Below are positions 47,431-60,654 of a stretch of 64,000 nt of DNA, in pieces. Below the pieces are notes generated by a model. The model was not told the DNA's origin, did not search any database, and saw only the letters and a program-made list of their open reading frames with translations. How positions within the stretch are numbered: position 1 is the stretch's first letter; every line of letters starts with the position of its first letter. The DNA comes from Ciona savignyi. Taxonomy: Eukaryota; Chordata; Ascidiacea; Phlebobranchia; Cionidae. Where the stretch lies: positions 133,750-197,749 of the forward strand of contig CH003410.1 in assembly GCA_000149265.1 (NCBI GenBank), read 5' to 3'. The translations under genes and the position numbers were made by a program.

Positions 47431-48565
47431 TTTTAATGTTTTTTTACACCGACATTGGTAAAAGTATATTAAACTGAACTTGACGATTAATATCTTGCTC
47501 TTTGATATCACCACAATTGGCAGAATAATCGGTTAGAATAAACGTAGCAGAAACTTGGGCTAAATACAAAAACCTAAATGTTAGTAACATTTTTAAAATA
47601 CAAAGAACATATAATTTATTAATGTAACACACCAATAACTAAATCAGTGTTTTTTTAACCGTGTGATATGGTGTACAACATACTATAAAAACATATAGTG
47701 ATTTCATTTTCATACCGGGTGCCATGGTATCATTGACAGAACTATAATTTCGAAATTGGGCGACATGTCGAAAGTCGCCCAAGGTTTTTTAATACTCAAG
47801 TATTTTACTGAAGGTTTTGAAATCAACAAGAGTTTTGACTTATACTCCCATACATCTCCCGAATATGAAAAAGCTGCCGCCAAACACTCAATTTTGATTC
47901 ATAAAATCGAAATGTCGCTGACATACTATCCGCCACCGTACGTTTAAATTTCGACCCGATTCGCACAATTAGGTAAATGTTTATAATATTCTGCTGAAAG
48001 TTTCTCAACGGGAAACACTGAAATAAAGGAAGAAGGAAAACTCAATAAGGAATAGGAGGATAGGATGGGATATTTATGTTTATCCCCGTGAAGGGAAAAC
48101 CAATGAGGTTAACACAAATACTAATCTAAACCCCCCACCAAACTAACGCTAACCTTAAATCCAGCCTTATCACTAAACCCTAATGGCCTAATTTTTATTT
48201 CATATTGCAGTTTCCCTCTTTCCCTTGTTTCAGTTTTCCTTCTTTAAAACTCACAATTTTTTCTTATTATTTTGCCTTTTATTTTATAAAATCATTATTC
48301 AGGCTCGTGGTTTTTCTAATAAAATGTCACAAGCTTATACTACTCTGTGCAATCACTTCAGTGTCTTGAAGATTAACCGTAGTTTTCATATTAACGGAAA
48401 TAAAACAAAATATCCTATATCAACGTGTTGGGAAAATGCAAAGGGAGTAATTCCCAAACAATAGTTAGATTATTCTGGCATGTTGTGTACTCGGAGATAT
48501 ATCAGTGTATTGTATATGATTAATACATATTTAGAGAGTTTTAGTTTAACCTTTTAGCCTAGGGT
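47431..48565. other. Non-coding stretch with MITE and SINE pieces
   Basis: A plus-strand open frame at 47756-47947 has no recognised similarity. 48055-48115 is a SINE tail fragment and 48116-48245 a MITE remnant (ccctaatggcc, tttccctctttccc). Confidence 0.45.
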
Positions 48566-48855
48566 AGGATAGAATATTTATGTTTCCCGTGAATGGGAAA
48601 ACTATGGGGGTTAACAAACGGGCAATCTACAAATCATCTCGCGCCCACCGACGGGTTCCCGCAGCTATTACATTATGTTGTGTATGATTCACACGTTCCT
48701 TAAATTTAAAACTCACCATTCCACTGGGTTTAGGCAATGTCCGTAAAGTGCCTTGCCCAAGGACACAACACAACCGACTAGCTAGCGACGAGTTTCGAAT
48801 CTGCAACCATTCGGTTAGTCGTCGCACTAAACCACCAGACTAACCGGTCGGACAT
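48565..48855 (-). repeat. tRNA-derived SINE, minus orientation
   Basis: aatatttatgtttcccgtg, gtgccttgcccaaggacac and a tRNA-like head ending ctaaccggtcggac. Confidence 0.8.
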
Positions 48856-49682
48856 AATATGTCAGCCTCAGTTTAATTGGGTTATCTAAATTGGAGCTTT
48901 CAGTAATGAAGGGTGCACATTCCTACTGAGTTGCCTTTTGGAGTATTGAGTTACCTGGAGAGAGAGGATTATGGTGCAACAGGATAGAGTTGCGTGTAAT
49001 AAAGGCAATTTCACGTAGATGATTATAATTTAAAAAGAATAAACTGATTAACTCTAACTATACCGTAAAAGCTAGCCATATCTCTTCAATGCAAACTGAG
49101 GAAAGAATTGTCGCTCATTGACTTATCTCAGCAGTCATTCCATCTTACTTTGATGGTGTATTAAACTGTCATCAGAAGAGACGTTTTGCTGGCCACTTGA
49201 TTTCAACTACAATATACACAAGACACAGTTTGTGTTATATTTTACTCGGACAAGTCTACGGCTGGATTTACATCAGAAAGACGTTTTGCTATGGGTCCAA
49301 CAAAAACGTTTTGTAGAGTTTTAGTCGATTCAAACCAACAAAACGTTTTGGGTTGGCCATTTTGGGTGAGTGTGGATATACAAGTCAAATCCTAAATGTT
49401 TTAACTTGATTGAAGAAGCCAGATCTTCCTAGAGTAAGGGTTGTGTTAACATCCTAGTCATAAACCACACACTGTAATAATTTCGTTAACCCGATGGTGG
49501 CTTCAAGTAATCTTACGAATACCAGTGTGTGTGTGGGGTAGAAAAGTTTTTAGAAAGTAAATGCCGCAAGATAGTTCGTGGTGGCCTTGGACACGCTGCT
49601 GAATGAACATGGATGCAACCCAAAGCTGAAACCATTTAAACGATTGGTCCACCTAAAACAATATGAACATCTCGTCATAGAG
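48856..49682. other. Non-coding stretch
   Basis: Contains several aaaacgttttg words and a plus SINE fragment at about 49440-49540 (gttaacccgatggtgg). No gene. Confidence 0.4.
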
Positions 49683-49683
49683 T

Positions 49684-49845
49684 AGGTGTGGGCAACTTCT
49701 CTAGTCGGCGGGCCAGATGTGGAAAAATGAAGTTCTTGATGGGTGTGATTATTACACGAATAGCATTAAATACCTTAATTACAGGCTATGGTTAGATACA
49801 GTCTGCGGGCCGATCAAAATGGGCCGTATGTTGGCCATGCCTGTC
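49684..49845. mobile_element. Second hAT-type MITE
   Basis: Left end TAGGTGTGGGCAAC, right end reads CAGGCATGGCCAAC on the other strand. Flanks tcatagag and tcataaat match at six of eight positions, consistent with an aged 8-bp duplication. GC-rich gcgggcc words near both ends are usual for this type of element. Confidence 0.6.
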
Positions 49846-51290
49846 ATAAATATACACCCAATATCTTCGTTAATCCGACGATTTCCCGTGTGATGTAACA
49901 CCGTAAGTGTCGTAAGTCTCTTGTGGGCTGATCAACAATGGTAAACCTGTTTCAAACACACCACAGCTGTTATCGGGCAGGGAATTTGTAGTACAGTTGT
50001 TACATTGCCAGACATTTGCATTACAGTTGTTAAAAGGTCGCAGAACACACAACGGTGATATAACTTTTCACAATTGAGGAAACACACATTTCTTCCCTTC
50101 GGTGAAAAGGTGTAACTTCCGAAATTAACCAATCTCTTTGCTCTATTGTCCGTTGCTACTTCGCCTGTATTATTCGATGCAGATGAATTAATGGACTCTT
50201 GTACAAAATACCAATCTAAATTACTGACAAGTGCGGTCGGTTCGGCACCTTAATCGATTCAGACACGACCAGTGATCTACATAGGCAATGGATGGATGTA
50301 CGTGGTAAATACAAGAATGAACAATTCTTCTTTCGTTAGTGTGGCTAATAACACTATTCAAATTATTTCACTTAGGTTTGGCGGCCGCGTCCGCTATATT
50401 TATTAAATTATATCCTTTTTTTAAATGACGTGTTTTAACGATTGTTCGTTTTGCCGTCTTTTCCTGTTGCTGTGTCGTTATTCGTTTCGTTTGCCATTTT
50501 TTTAACACTGGGGGAAAAAATGAATAATCTAAACTAAAACTAAATACAGTAGTCCATTTTTTGTTGAAATACGAATATGAGGTTGATACAAGATTAGGTG
50601 TGTTGTATTTACAGCGAGAAAAAACAAACGGAATAAAAGCGAACGCTAGTCAATAAATTTTCATACGCAAACCAAATCTAAGAGAATTTTTACACGCTAC
50701 ATTTTACGGGTACCTTCGCGCCTTATAAAACAAAAAAAAATAGTAAAACAAATGTATTTACAATTCGACGGTGATCATTTTGTACTATATCACTCCAAGG
50801 TACTACATTTCGATTTAGAAACGCTAGAATTACACTTATATACATATATGACATCATAACTACGATACTGGTTCATTATTTGCTCCGATTTAAGCAGGAA
50901 AATAAGTGTTACAGGGCACAACTACGGTTATATATGAATTCGTAAGCCTTTGTCGAAATTGTATAGCACTTGTACAGCAAAAGCGTTTAAAAAAAAGGAA
51001 AAAAAACGGGGTTAGTTTAAGTAAGTTCATATTTCATTGCAAATACTGTGGTCCATAAACTTAATTTGAATGTTGGAATAAGGAAAATGTAATTAAAAAA
51101 AGGTTTTAAAAGATATATATGAAATTCATTGGAGCTACGTTTTTAAAGATGTAAAAACTGGCAGGAAATCTACATGCCGAACTGGGGTTTTCAAGCCCTG
51201 CGTTCTAATTTCGAACCCTGCTACGGCATGACACGGACAGCACCTTCGGGCTGCAGAAATGAGGACGTTTTGAAAGAAATATCCGAAAAA
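49846..51290. other. Non-coding stretch
   Basis: Includes a tandem-like pair (gtacagttgttacattgcc, ttacagttgttaaaag) at about 49990-50035 and a copy of the dispersed tttaacgattgttcg repeat at 50385-50500. No gene recognised. Confidence 0.4.
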
Positions 51291-51425
51291 GGCCGTTTTT
51301 AGTTAACATAGAAAAAGGGTTAAGTTAAACCAGAAAAAAATGGGGGTTAGTTAACACAGAAAAAAGGTGGTTTTAGTTCACACAGAAAAAACAAAAAATA
51401 TGGTTTAGTTAACACAGAAATTTGG
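51290..51425. repeat. Minisatellite, about 30-bp unit
   Basis: Four to five imperfect copies of gttagttaacacagaaaaaa-like sequence. Confidence 0.7.
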
Positions 51426-53711
51426 TTTACAGACTTGTTTTTAAAAATCAGGCTGTAAAAAGAGACGAAGCCGTTGTTGATGGTAATTTGCACTTGAAAA
51501 ACGATACCCATTACTTGGTCGATATTAGAATTTGACTTTATAAGTTTAATGAAAGAAAATCGATCGGAACAATTATATAATGGCACATTGAGAGCGCTGG
51601 GACAAGGCTAATAAAACAGCCGTTGAAATTGGTTAATAAACCTATTGTTTGGTGCACGTTAGGTCAACATGGGGGGAAAACACTGGCTTAGCTTGGTGGG
51701 AAGGTAAGCTTGCTGCATAGTGGAAATTGCTTGGTGTATATGAATATAATTATTGGCCAAATCTCTTGGGGGGAGTTGATTATCGGCTGTTTGTTGGTTT
51801 GCAAAACTGTGTCGATTTATACTCGAAATTAACAGAGTTGGATGGTAAAACCTGTGCTGGTCTTTTTTAGGCCTTTCGATCTTGTGGTATTGCGGTTAAT
51901 AATTAAATGAAGCTCACTTTAAAAACGACTTAAATGAGGCTTATTTGAAAAAAAGTTTTATCTGCATGTTTGGTCGGAAGGACACGGTTAAATAGTGCCA
52001 TTGTGGGTAAAAAACGGCGGGCCTGGTTATACGACTATAAACGATAGAAATAAAGAAATGGTGAACGTTAAAATATGACGCCAAGGAGAAAGTCATGACA
52101 AATCACGAGCACGGTTGAAATTGAATCAATGAGATCGTGACGTAATCAAAGGGAAGAATTATCAATGGGAATTGCCCCTGATTAGTAGGATTACGTCATC
52201 AAAATCTACAAAGCCGGAATTAATCACGGAGTTAGGAATTTTCGAGCGGAATCAAAGAGATTCGTGTATGAGACCGTATATTTCGGTCGTGGTGTTGTAA
52301 CCGCCGTGTAAATGTTCCGTCAGTTCATATGCGACGACTGTGGTTTGGAAATTGTCTATAAAAAGCAGAAAAAAATGACTCCGGAGATTGGAAGCGGCTG
52401 GCGGCGGCGTCACGTGACCTCCTCGGCGCCTGATTGGTGCGTTCAAATAATCATCGACGGGTTTTGCTGTGATGGGTTAATCAACGTTAATCGGTGTGAA
52501 GTTAACGTTAATCGGTGTTAAGTGAAACCGGGTGTTTTGCTGTACGTTCTATATACCTTAGTAGGAAGTTTTCGCTAAATACACTCGAAACAGAGACTAC
52601 TCTGTAAACACAGGTAACTTTCCAGCGTTCTGCAATTTTGACACCAATTGACCCCCAATACGTCATTTGTCAAATGCGTAATCGACACGTCGACATGCGT
52701 TGGTAATTTGCAACCGTGTTTAGGTTACAGCGAAACTGCGAGTTAAATCAATGGCGGCGAGGGCGATTTGTCCTTCAGTGCTCTGGTGCACTAATGTAAG
52801 GGAGTTCTGCCAATGTTTACATTGAGAGCAGACGATACACTATCATAATATACCCGCAAACGTGCATATGGGTTCTTGCCATTGAGATACTTAAGTCGTT
52901 TCAATTAAGTCAATGATTTTTTTTAAATCCCTTTGGCTGCGAGAGCGTACGTAACTGGTAAACTGATTATCTCAGCAAACAACTTAAATGTGTTCACATC
53001 TTCTTTTTTTTAACTATAAATGTGTTCACAAAAGTTATTGTTGCCGTTTCCTTTTTTAAACTACTATTAAAGCGTACGATGGAAGAATGCGTTTTACTGA
53101 ACACCACAGCGTCATGTGTTCCCAATTTTGGAGTTATTGTTACCGTTTTTGACTTCTTTTTAATTTCATTCCAGCGTTTGATAAAGTATTGCGTGTTGGG
53201 CGGCACAGCTTAGCAATCGCATTATGCATTTAAGCGATTCAAGTTACAAGAACTTGGTTAGTACTCTGTGGCAATGGCGCCCCGGGCAAAACCGTTGATA
53301 AATTGCGCTTTAATTAACGGGTAGCTTATATTACGTGAACTACATTACCGACATTCCATTACAAATGTATACGTTGTATCTTGTATAATGGGCTACTAAT
53401 TGCTATGCGATTGGTAGGCGTCTCTTACTCTTGATTTGAAAGAATTACATTTGGACTTTGGAGAAAGCTATGGCAAAACAAACGGCAAGCGGTATTGATT
53501 GCAGTAAGCGGTCTAATGCATTTGATAGTTCAAAACGATTCCATTAGTTTGAAACTAAGTTGGTTATTTTCTACATAATTTGACCCACGTTTTGGTTATT
53601 CGTGCAATATGACTATACACAATGATTCAACACACATAGCATGCATAGATGGAATTAAAATCTAAATACACTATGAACATCATACAAAAGTGTACAGAAA
53701 CCTTATATGTT
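51426..53711. other. Stretch with a possible promoter
   Basis: No confirmed gene. 52050-52620 holds several CRE-like words (gtgacgtaatc, attacgtcat, cgtcacgtgacc), a direct repeat gttaacgttaatcggtgt (52484 and 52501) and a TATA-like tatatacc near 52550 followed by cacag|gtaact at 52613. An ATGGCGGCG start at 52751 runs 15 codons to a gtaagg donor at 52796. Downstream exons were not found. Confidence 0.3.
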
Positions 53712-53719
53712 GTACTACA

Positions 53720-53860
53720 GGGTAACACTAAAAGGAGGGAAAGCGGGAAGAGGGAAACTTCACACTAAAATTACGGAAACTAATTTAAACCTATGCTCTA
53801 AACACTAATCTTAACCCCAGAACTAACACCTTCCCGCTTTCCCTCCTTTTAATTTTACCC
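53720..53860. mobile_element. hAT-type MITE with perfect 8-bp target duplication
   Basis: 141 bp, flanked by GTACTACA at 53712-53719 and 53861-53868. Inverted ends GGGTAACACTAAAAGGAGGG and the right-end complement GGGTAAAATTAAAAGGAGGG, continuing as AAAGCGGGAAG on both, match at 29 of 31 positions. An 8-bp duplication is the mark of the hAT superfamily. Reference copy for members at 18219, 37971, 41231, 46660 and 61915. It may be a family already described from Ciona. Confidence 0.9.
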
Positions 53861-53868
53861 GTACTACA

Positions 53869-54710
53869 ATAATATTTTCTGCATAAGTGTCGTACTCATA
53901 CACAAGTGGTACATTAACCGGCCCATCCCATTTAACTAAACATCACTTAAGAAGTACAAGCCAATGTAGAATAACACATCTAACTTTAACATGATTTGTA
54001 GCAAAGATATAGAACGTTACTTTAAACATATTTGGACCATTGCCGGGTTTCATGCAGTTGTACAATGGTACAACTTCAAAAATCTGCATGGACTAAATTT
54101 GCATGAACTAATTAGCCTTAAAGGTGTTGTATGAGCTAACCTTTCTAGTAGATCCTGCTTCACTTGGTGGTTTATTTACTATGGGTCCATTTGTATCTAG
54201 CATCACATCATTTGAACCATCGTCATCAATCCTGTGAATTGCAATATTAATTGTTTCAACCGTTTGTAAGTGAAACTAAAGTTTAGTTAGATTCAACCCT
54301 TTGTAAATGAATGTAAAATAAAGTTCAAGAAAATTAGAAAGTAAACTAGTTCTTTTCGAATTCTTATGCTTCAGAAGTTACTTTAATTACTAATTATTGA
54401 ATTGGAAATGGAATAGATTAAAATCAATCAGAAAATTTATGCTACGAAATTCAAATAATTTCGAGAGTAAATTTTAAATCATTTTGTCCTGTCAAAATGG
54501 TTGGACTAAAGAAATAATTGATGATTTTTTACGATTTAGGCGTGTTCGCTATCATAAAAACTTTTATTGTTGGCCCAAACAACAATTCTCATTTACAGTT
54601 CGGGGATAAAAAGCATAACGTTTAAACAATGTGTTCCACATTGAAATTTCACCATTTACAATGTATTTGTATTTTTTATGACCTATTCAAATACACACAA
54701 TGATAAAAAT
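53869..54710. other. Non-coding stretch
   Basis: AT-rich; short plus and minus frames only. No family similarity seen. Confidence 0.4.
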
Positions 54711-54711
54711 C

Positions 54712-55085
54712 AATTGCGTAATAGTTTTATAGGATAAATGGTTTTGGCGACCACTTTTACCCTGTCTAGACTTAAAAATGAGTTATAACAAGGCCAAGCA
54801 AAATACACTGTAATGTATTACGTATATACTGGAATACTGGAATTGCGCAATAGTTTTATGGGATAAATGGTTTAGGCGGCCACTTTTACCCTGTCTTGAC
54901 CTAAAAAATGAGTTGTAAGGCCAAGCAAAATATACTGTGTACCATGTACATACTGGAAACCAAATGCGCCATAATTTTATGGGATAAACATTTTTCAGTG
55001 GTCACCATTAGCCTACACTTGAAAAATATCAGTTAAAAGGCCAAACCAAACACACTGTCCCACGTACATACTGGAAGCAAATAGA
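54712..55085. repeat. Three-copy tandem repeat, about 120-128 bp
   Basis: Units start near 54712, 54840 and 54962, each with a ttttat(a/g)ggataaa word, an acttttaccctgtct-like block, ggccaa(g/a)c and a tacatactggaa-like end. The third unit is most diverged. Confidence 0.8.
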
Positions 55086-55780
55086 AATAAAATAAAACTC
55101 ACTCATCCGCGTCATCTGTCTTTGAAAAACCTGGGAACGACATGTAAAACGTTAGGGTTGCAAGTCAAACATATAGAGCGAGTGAATTATTAACTAGGAT
55201 ATGTTTGAAGTATTTGTCATACAAAGCATAGCACGTAGGCTTTTGTATCTAACAAAGCCAAGTCGTTTTAAACTACTTTTAGATTTAAACTTAATTTCAT
55301 TTGGTCACCAGATAAACCAATACACTGATAAAAATGAGTTTTCCAAGAGTAAACAGCCATTTCGCCAGTTGTAATAATTTATCTGGTGATAAGTTAAAAT
55401 TTTCAATCCTATTTCAGTAAATGTGGGCATAGAACTTTATTCCAACAGAAAAAAATATTTTCATAAGTTGTAACACCAAACTTAAGGTTATGTATTTTAA
55501 CTTGTATAATAAAAGAGTTTGGTTCTGCCAATCTGCCATGTTTACTGTATAGGCTACTTAACTTAAAAACCTAATTCAACAACAAGTATGGTTGAATCTT
55601 ACAGACTTCACAGCTTTGCTGTTCACTGAATTAGAGACTTCAAACAAGTTGTCGTATAACCTTGTGTCACATATTTTATATTCTGATAGTCGATACCGAG
55701 TAAATTATATTAAGTCTTACTATTTATAGGTTTCAGTAAAATCTGACATCTGTTGAAATCTATTATCCTATTTACCAATT
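55086..55780. other. Non-coding stretch
   Basis: Nothing recognised. Confidence 0.4.
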
Positions 55781-55784
55781 AAAA

Positions 55785-56292
55785 TCAGGACAGAAGATAA
55801 CCAACATAACATGAAGAATTAAAAGGACAAAAGATAACCAATATAAAGTGCAGAATTAAAAGGACAAAAGATAACCAACAACCAACATGAAGTGCAGAAT
55901 TATAAGGACAAAAGACAACCAACATAAAGTGCAGAATTAAAAGGACAAAAGATAACCAAAATTTTATATTCTGATAGTCAATACAACATAAAATTCACCA
56001 ATTAAAGTCAGGATAAAAGATAACCAACATAAAGTGCAGAATTAAAAGGAGAAAAAAAACCAACATAAAATTTTATATTCTGATAGTCGATACAACATAA
56101 AATTCACCAATTAAAGTCAGGATAAAAGATAACCAACATAAAGTGCAGAATTAAAAGGAGAAAAAAAACCAACATAAAATTTTATATTCTGATAGTCGAT
56201 ACAACATAAAATTCACCAATTAAAGTCAGGACAAAAGATAACCAACAACCAACAACCAACATGAAGTGCAGAATTATAAGGACCAAAGATAA
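55785..56292. repeat. Nested minisatellite downstream of the CTX/JAM-like gene
   Basis: A short unit (aagataaccaacataaagtgcag without the break, then aattaaaaggac) occurs many times. A higher-order unit of about 113 bp beginning atattctgatagtc(g/a)ata recurs at about 55967, 56074 and 56185. Purine-rich on the plus strand. Confidence 0.8.
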
Positions 56293-56325
56293 CCAACTTG
56301 AATTGAAGCCTAATTTATTAAAAAT

Positions 56326-59300
56326 TTAGTCGCCGTTAATTATCTCACCATCGCAGTATCCCTTTCTCCATGTCCACCACACGAGGACACCAATGAGCAG
56401 GAGACCGAAAATAACACCGAACACGATCCCAACGATCATTCCGACATTTTGGTTTTCTGTGAAAAAATATGTTATGTTTTTGGCCGGCCAATATTATCAG
56501 GTGAAAAATTAGGTGTGTCATGTGTGAAAATTGAACCCTGCTTTTATAATTTCACCTTTGTTGTGTTGTTTGAATTGTATTTAAAAAAATAATAATTTCA
56601 ACTTAATATAGTATAATGTATGTTTGTATTTCTGTGTATTCAGTTTTGAGTTATGATTAATACAATCGAACATGTATTTTCATATGTGTGTCATAAGGTA
56701 CATTACAGAGGCATTTAGTGTGCATGGACCAAAGGAAAAGGTCACACAAAAACCAAGAATGGGCTTTTATTTTGCCATAACTTAATTTCTGTATTTAAGA
56801 AGATGATATTTTTTTATAATTTACTTAGGCAACAAGAGTTTATTGTAAAAGAATGTTTAAAGAAGTTTAAAAGGGAACTAATTTCGGTTTGTTCAAAAAG
56901 AGGAACCAATGGTAAACTGTACAAAATTTATCCAAAATTCAAAAAAGCATTTTGTAATGTCAATATCAGTGGTTCCAGCATACATGTTAAAGAGCCATAC
57001 AAAATAATCAGTTAATTCAACAGTCGGGATAATGGTTGACTAACTCAGCTCAAACTGACATCTAATCTTAGGCGGGAAACACATCTCTTCTCTTGTTTGC
57101 TCAGGTATGACTGTTTGAATGGTGGAATTGATTACTCAACAAAAGGTTGACTTGATATAGGAACTCTGGACTAGACAACCGTGTTTTTAACCACTATGAC
57201 AACTTTTATGTGTGTATTTCCTTTATGTGATGGTCTGTTACCAGTGAGGTTAAATTAATTTATTTTTAAAATTTAAACAATAAAGTTATCAGACAAAAAC
57301 AATAATTTTTTTTAATTTTTATAAACAAAATTATATAAAGTTATCAGATTTAATTGCTGATCATAATATATATGCTTATTGGAGGTAAAAAGTGTTTGGT
57401 TACCAAAGATAATCAGTTACATGGTAACTGTAACCATTACGGACTTGTAGAAAAATGTACATCTAATTATGCTAGGCGCATGAATGAAGAGACACCAAAT
57501 GACTTTTTCATTTAAACTTATTTGACTAAATAATAAATATATATGCCGGTAACAGTACATAATATACACTGATTAAAAACAAAGCTAAATTTAACTTTCA
57601 ATTCTTAACCATGATAAATTTTAAAGATTCTGCATAGAATGGATATATTATATTAAAAAACTAAAACTCTACTATCTTATTATATGCATAACTGGGCTTT
57701 AGTTAAACCAATACATATATGGAGACTGGATTCTGTTAGGGATAATCTACCTCTAGAAACTTACTAGTTGTAATCATGGTGGCTGGTTCACAGGTTTTTG
57801 TTTCCAAAACGTTGGCAGCAGCGCAGTAGTATGCACCAGCGTCAGCAACGGTCACTTTCTGTAGAAATAAGAGACTTTATGACCATGCGTTGTGCTTTCT
57901 TGACGTTTTTTTATGGATAAACTGAAATTAGCCTTGCTACTATGGATATTTTACAACAATACTTATGTACCTTTACAGAATTCAGAATTGCATACAGAAT
58001 TATTTTGCAGAGTTTAAATGTTTATATATTATTGTAAGCGGAACCGTTACCAGTTACTAGTACCTAGTATTCCAAGAAATGAATATTGTCACACAAAAAT
58101 TGATTCCCAAAAGCGAAAAAAAATTATAATATGCACATTAATTAACTTCTTTTATTTGTAAAATGTAATGAATTTATTAAAATGTCAATATATACACACA
58201 TTTAAAACAGTTAAATGCTTGCGTTGAATTAAACTGGTATGCTTATGTTGAATTAAACATATATATATATATATGTTTGTATTAGTCAGACTTTAAAATA
58301 AAAAGTAGGGTGGGACAAAAAAAGCATTAAAACATCATAGTTAGGCAGACAGACCAGTGACCATACAATATTTGATGGCGCCGGGTTAACAGACCACTCA
58401 CTCACCGAAAACTTTAGAATTCCAGTTGTTTCACTATAGCTGTAGCTTGTGTTTTTATAGTTAATGTCGTCTTGTCCATTTAGTGGAAGTTTTCTGCCGT
58501 TCTTATACCAAGAGTAAGTTGGTGCAGGTACACCTGTTGTGTGGAATGTGAAAATAAAAACACTGAAGATTTAGGATTATTGTTGTAAAGAAATGACTTG
58601 AAAATTGTTTTTCCTAAAATTGAAACGAAATTACATGGATGTTTTTTTACCCTTTCCAAAATTATTGAAAGAAACGGGACAGCAACATGTTTTAAGTATT
58701 CAGAATGTTTTGTAATAGAAGGGAGTATCTACATAATACTTAAAAGTGTTAAGATTGCACCGAGCAGCATTAACTTACCTTCAATAGAGTTGCACCTGAA
58801 TTCGGCTGAAAATCCGATTGTAAGTGCATGGTCAGAAGTGTATGTGCACTGAGGTGTGGATGGGGGAACTGGGAAAGAGGATTTATTTAACAACCAAAAA
58901 ATAAGAAGGCAATGTAATGTTTAATAGACGAGAAATAGAAGACAATGGACGGCAATGTTATGTTTAAGGACGTATAGTGAAATTGAATAATTTGTAACAT
59001 TTACGATCATTAAAAACTACCAGAAATGACAATTACCATGGTTAAATATTGAATTAAACTACATTTCTTTGTAACCACTACATTATAATTTCCAACACAC
59101 AAAGACATAAGATACATTCTCAAACACTGGCGGAATTGGAATACAAATAAACTTACCTTGTACAGTGAGATGATATGTGCCACTTCCTTTGCTTGGACTG
59201 TCAAGGGGCAGAGTTACTAGACATGTATAAGAACCTGGAAGAGTGATTAAGGTGTTTATATAGTCACAGGGGGCTGGGAATTTGATGTCATTTGGCCTTG

Positions 59301-60654
59301 AAATTGTATGTGTGGTTTGCACACATTTTGATATTATTAAGCCCTCATGCCTATACAATATGTATCTAAAAACGAAAATATTAAAGTTAAAATAGTAGGT
59401 GTAAAATAAAAAATATTTAAATAAAAAAGTAGTAACAGACTAGAATAAGGTATATATTGTAAAAAAAATACAAATATATATTCATCTATATGCCTATTAC
59501 CTGTATCAGTTTTCGCAGCACTGTTTATTTGCAAATTGGCCGGGCTAACTAAAGAGAAGCGAGTTGTATAATCTGTCAGAACTTTGTTATCCAAAACAAT
59601 GTTCTGGCCACTGTTACTTCCCCCGCCTATTATTGGGTTGTAAATCCATTCAAACCTACGAAAATGCATAAGGACAACATTTGAATTTAATAATAATACC
59701 GGTATGTAAAAAAACGCACCCAAAATGTACACACTATATATTAAAATTGATATAATGCTTACATTTAGACCTACATGGTCTATACAAAATTAAGGAAAAT
59801 ATACGTTTTTTGTTGTAGTTATGCACTGTACTAGTAAAAATATTATTTTTAAAAGTGTAAACCCAAATGGTAGGTCTATGGTAATAATGTTACTGAAAAA
59901 CCCAGTAGGCTACCTTACAAAACATGCATATTATAATATGGCATTGGACGATAAAGTTACCATACCATATCTTTTAAATACCGGTACTTGCAATAAGCAT
60001 ATTACATATCTACATATAAATACTATGTGCATGCATAAACTTACCTGAAATCATTGGTTGATCCAGTTTGTGCTTGAAATGAACATGGCAAAATGATCGG
60101 GTTTTGGTACGTAACCTGAGTCACCACAGGAGAGGGCTGACCATTCAGCAGTGTAACAGTGACACCATGGCAGTAATATGCTGTGAATGTAAACATTAAT
60201 GGATTACATTTATTTGGTGTTGGACTATCGGCAGTTAAACCCCTAAACTGAAATGTGCAAACTGTTTCTATGAATGAAAAGGTATATAATAAGGTAAAAT
60301 ATGCATGTCGGTTTGGTTATATTTAATTGTCAGTTTAAATCACAGGTTGTTTAAGTTATAATAAGTTATTTTAATAAATTTGATAGGAGCAGACAAAGTA
60401 TACATTAACTTTTTATTTTCAATGATACTGAATGGAGTTTAATAGGTTCAAAGACACTGTTACAAAATAATTAAAAAAATGACACGAAACAATAAAAATG
60501 AAAAAGCGTAAAGTACATATCATTATACAAGTCAATAGCCTACCCCAAAACCAGTCGGTTAAGTTTATACTTATACGATTTACTAAGCAGGTACCATGAT
60601 CTTAACCTTACCTATTGATAGAATGGCACAGAAAACTATGTTGAGATGCATCAT
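56326..60654 (-). CDS. CTX/JAM/CAR-type immunoglobulin-superfamily membrane protein
   Basis: Eight minus exons: 60612-60654 (signal), 60045-60180, 59501-59655, 59157-59273, 58779-58868, 58406-58533, 57765-57858, 56326-56456; 297 residues. Starts MMHLNIVFCAILSIAYYC. The V-type domain spans exons 2-4: ILPCSF, RFEWIYNPIIGG, RFSLVSPANLQI, PGSYTC. The C2-type domain spans exons 5-7: STPQC, FRCNSIEG, PTYSWYKNGRKLP, TVADAGAYYCAAAN, TKTCEPA. The extra Cys pair flanking the second domain, the helix VGMIVGIVFGVIFGLLLIGV and a short WRKGYC tail match the CTX/JAM/CAR group of adhesion receptors, known in protochordates. Two ATGs in tandem at the start; the first is used here. The acceptor of exon 4 is ambiguous: only 59273 keeps the frame, although a stronger AG exists near 59356. 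Function is likely cell adhesion or immune recognition; ligand unknown. Confidence 0.87.
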
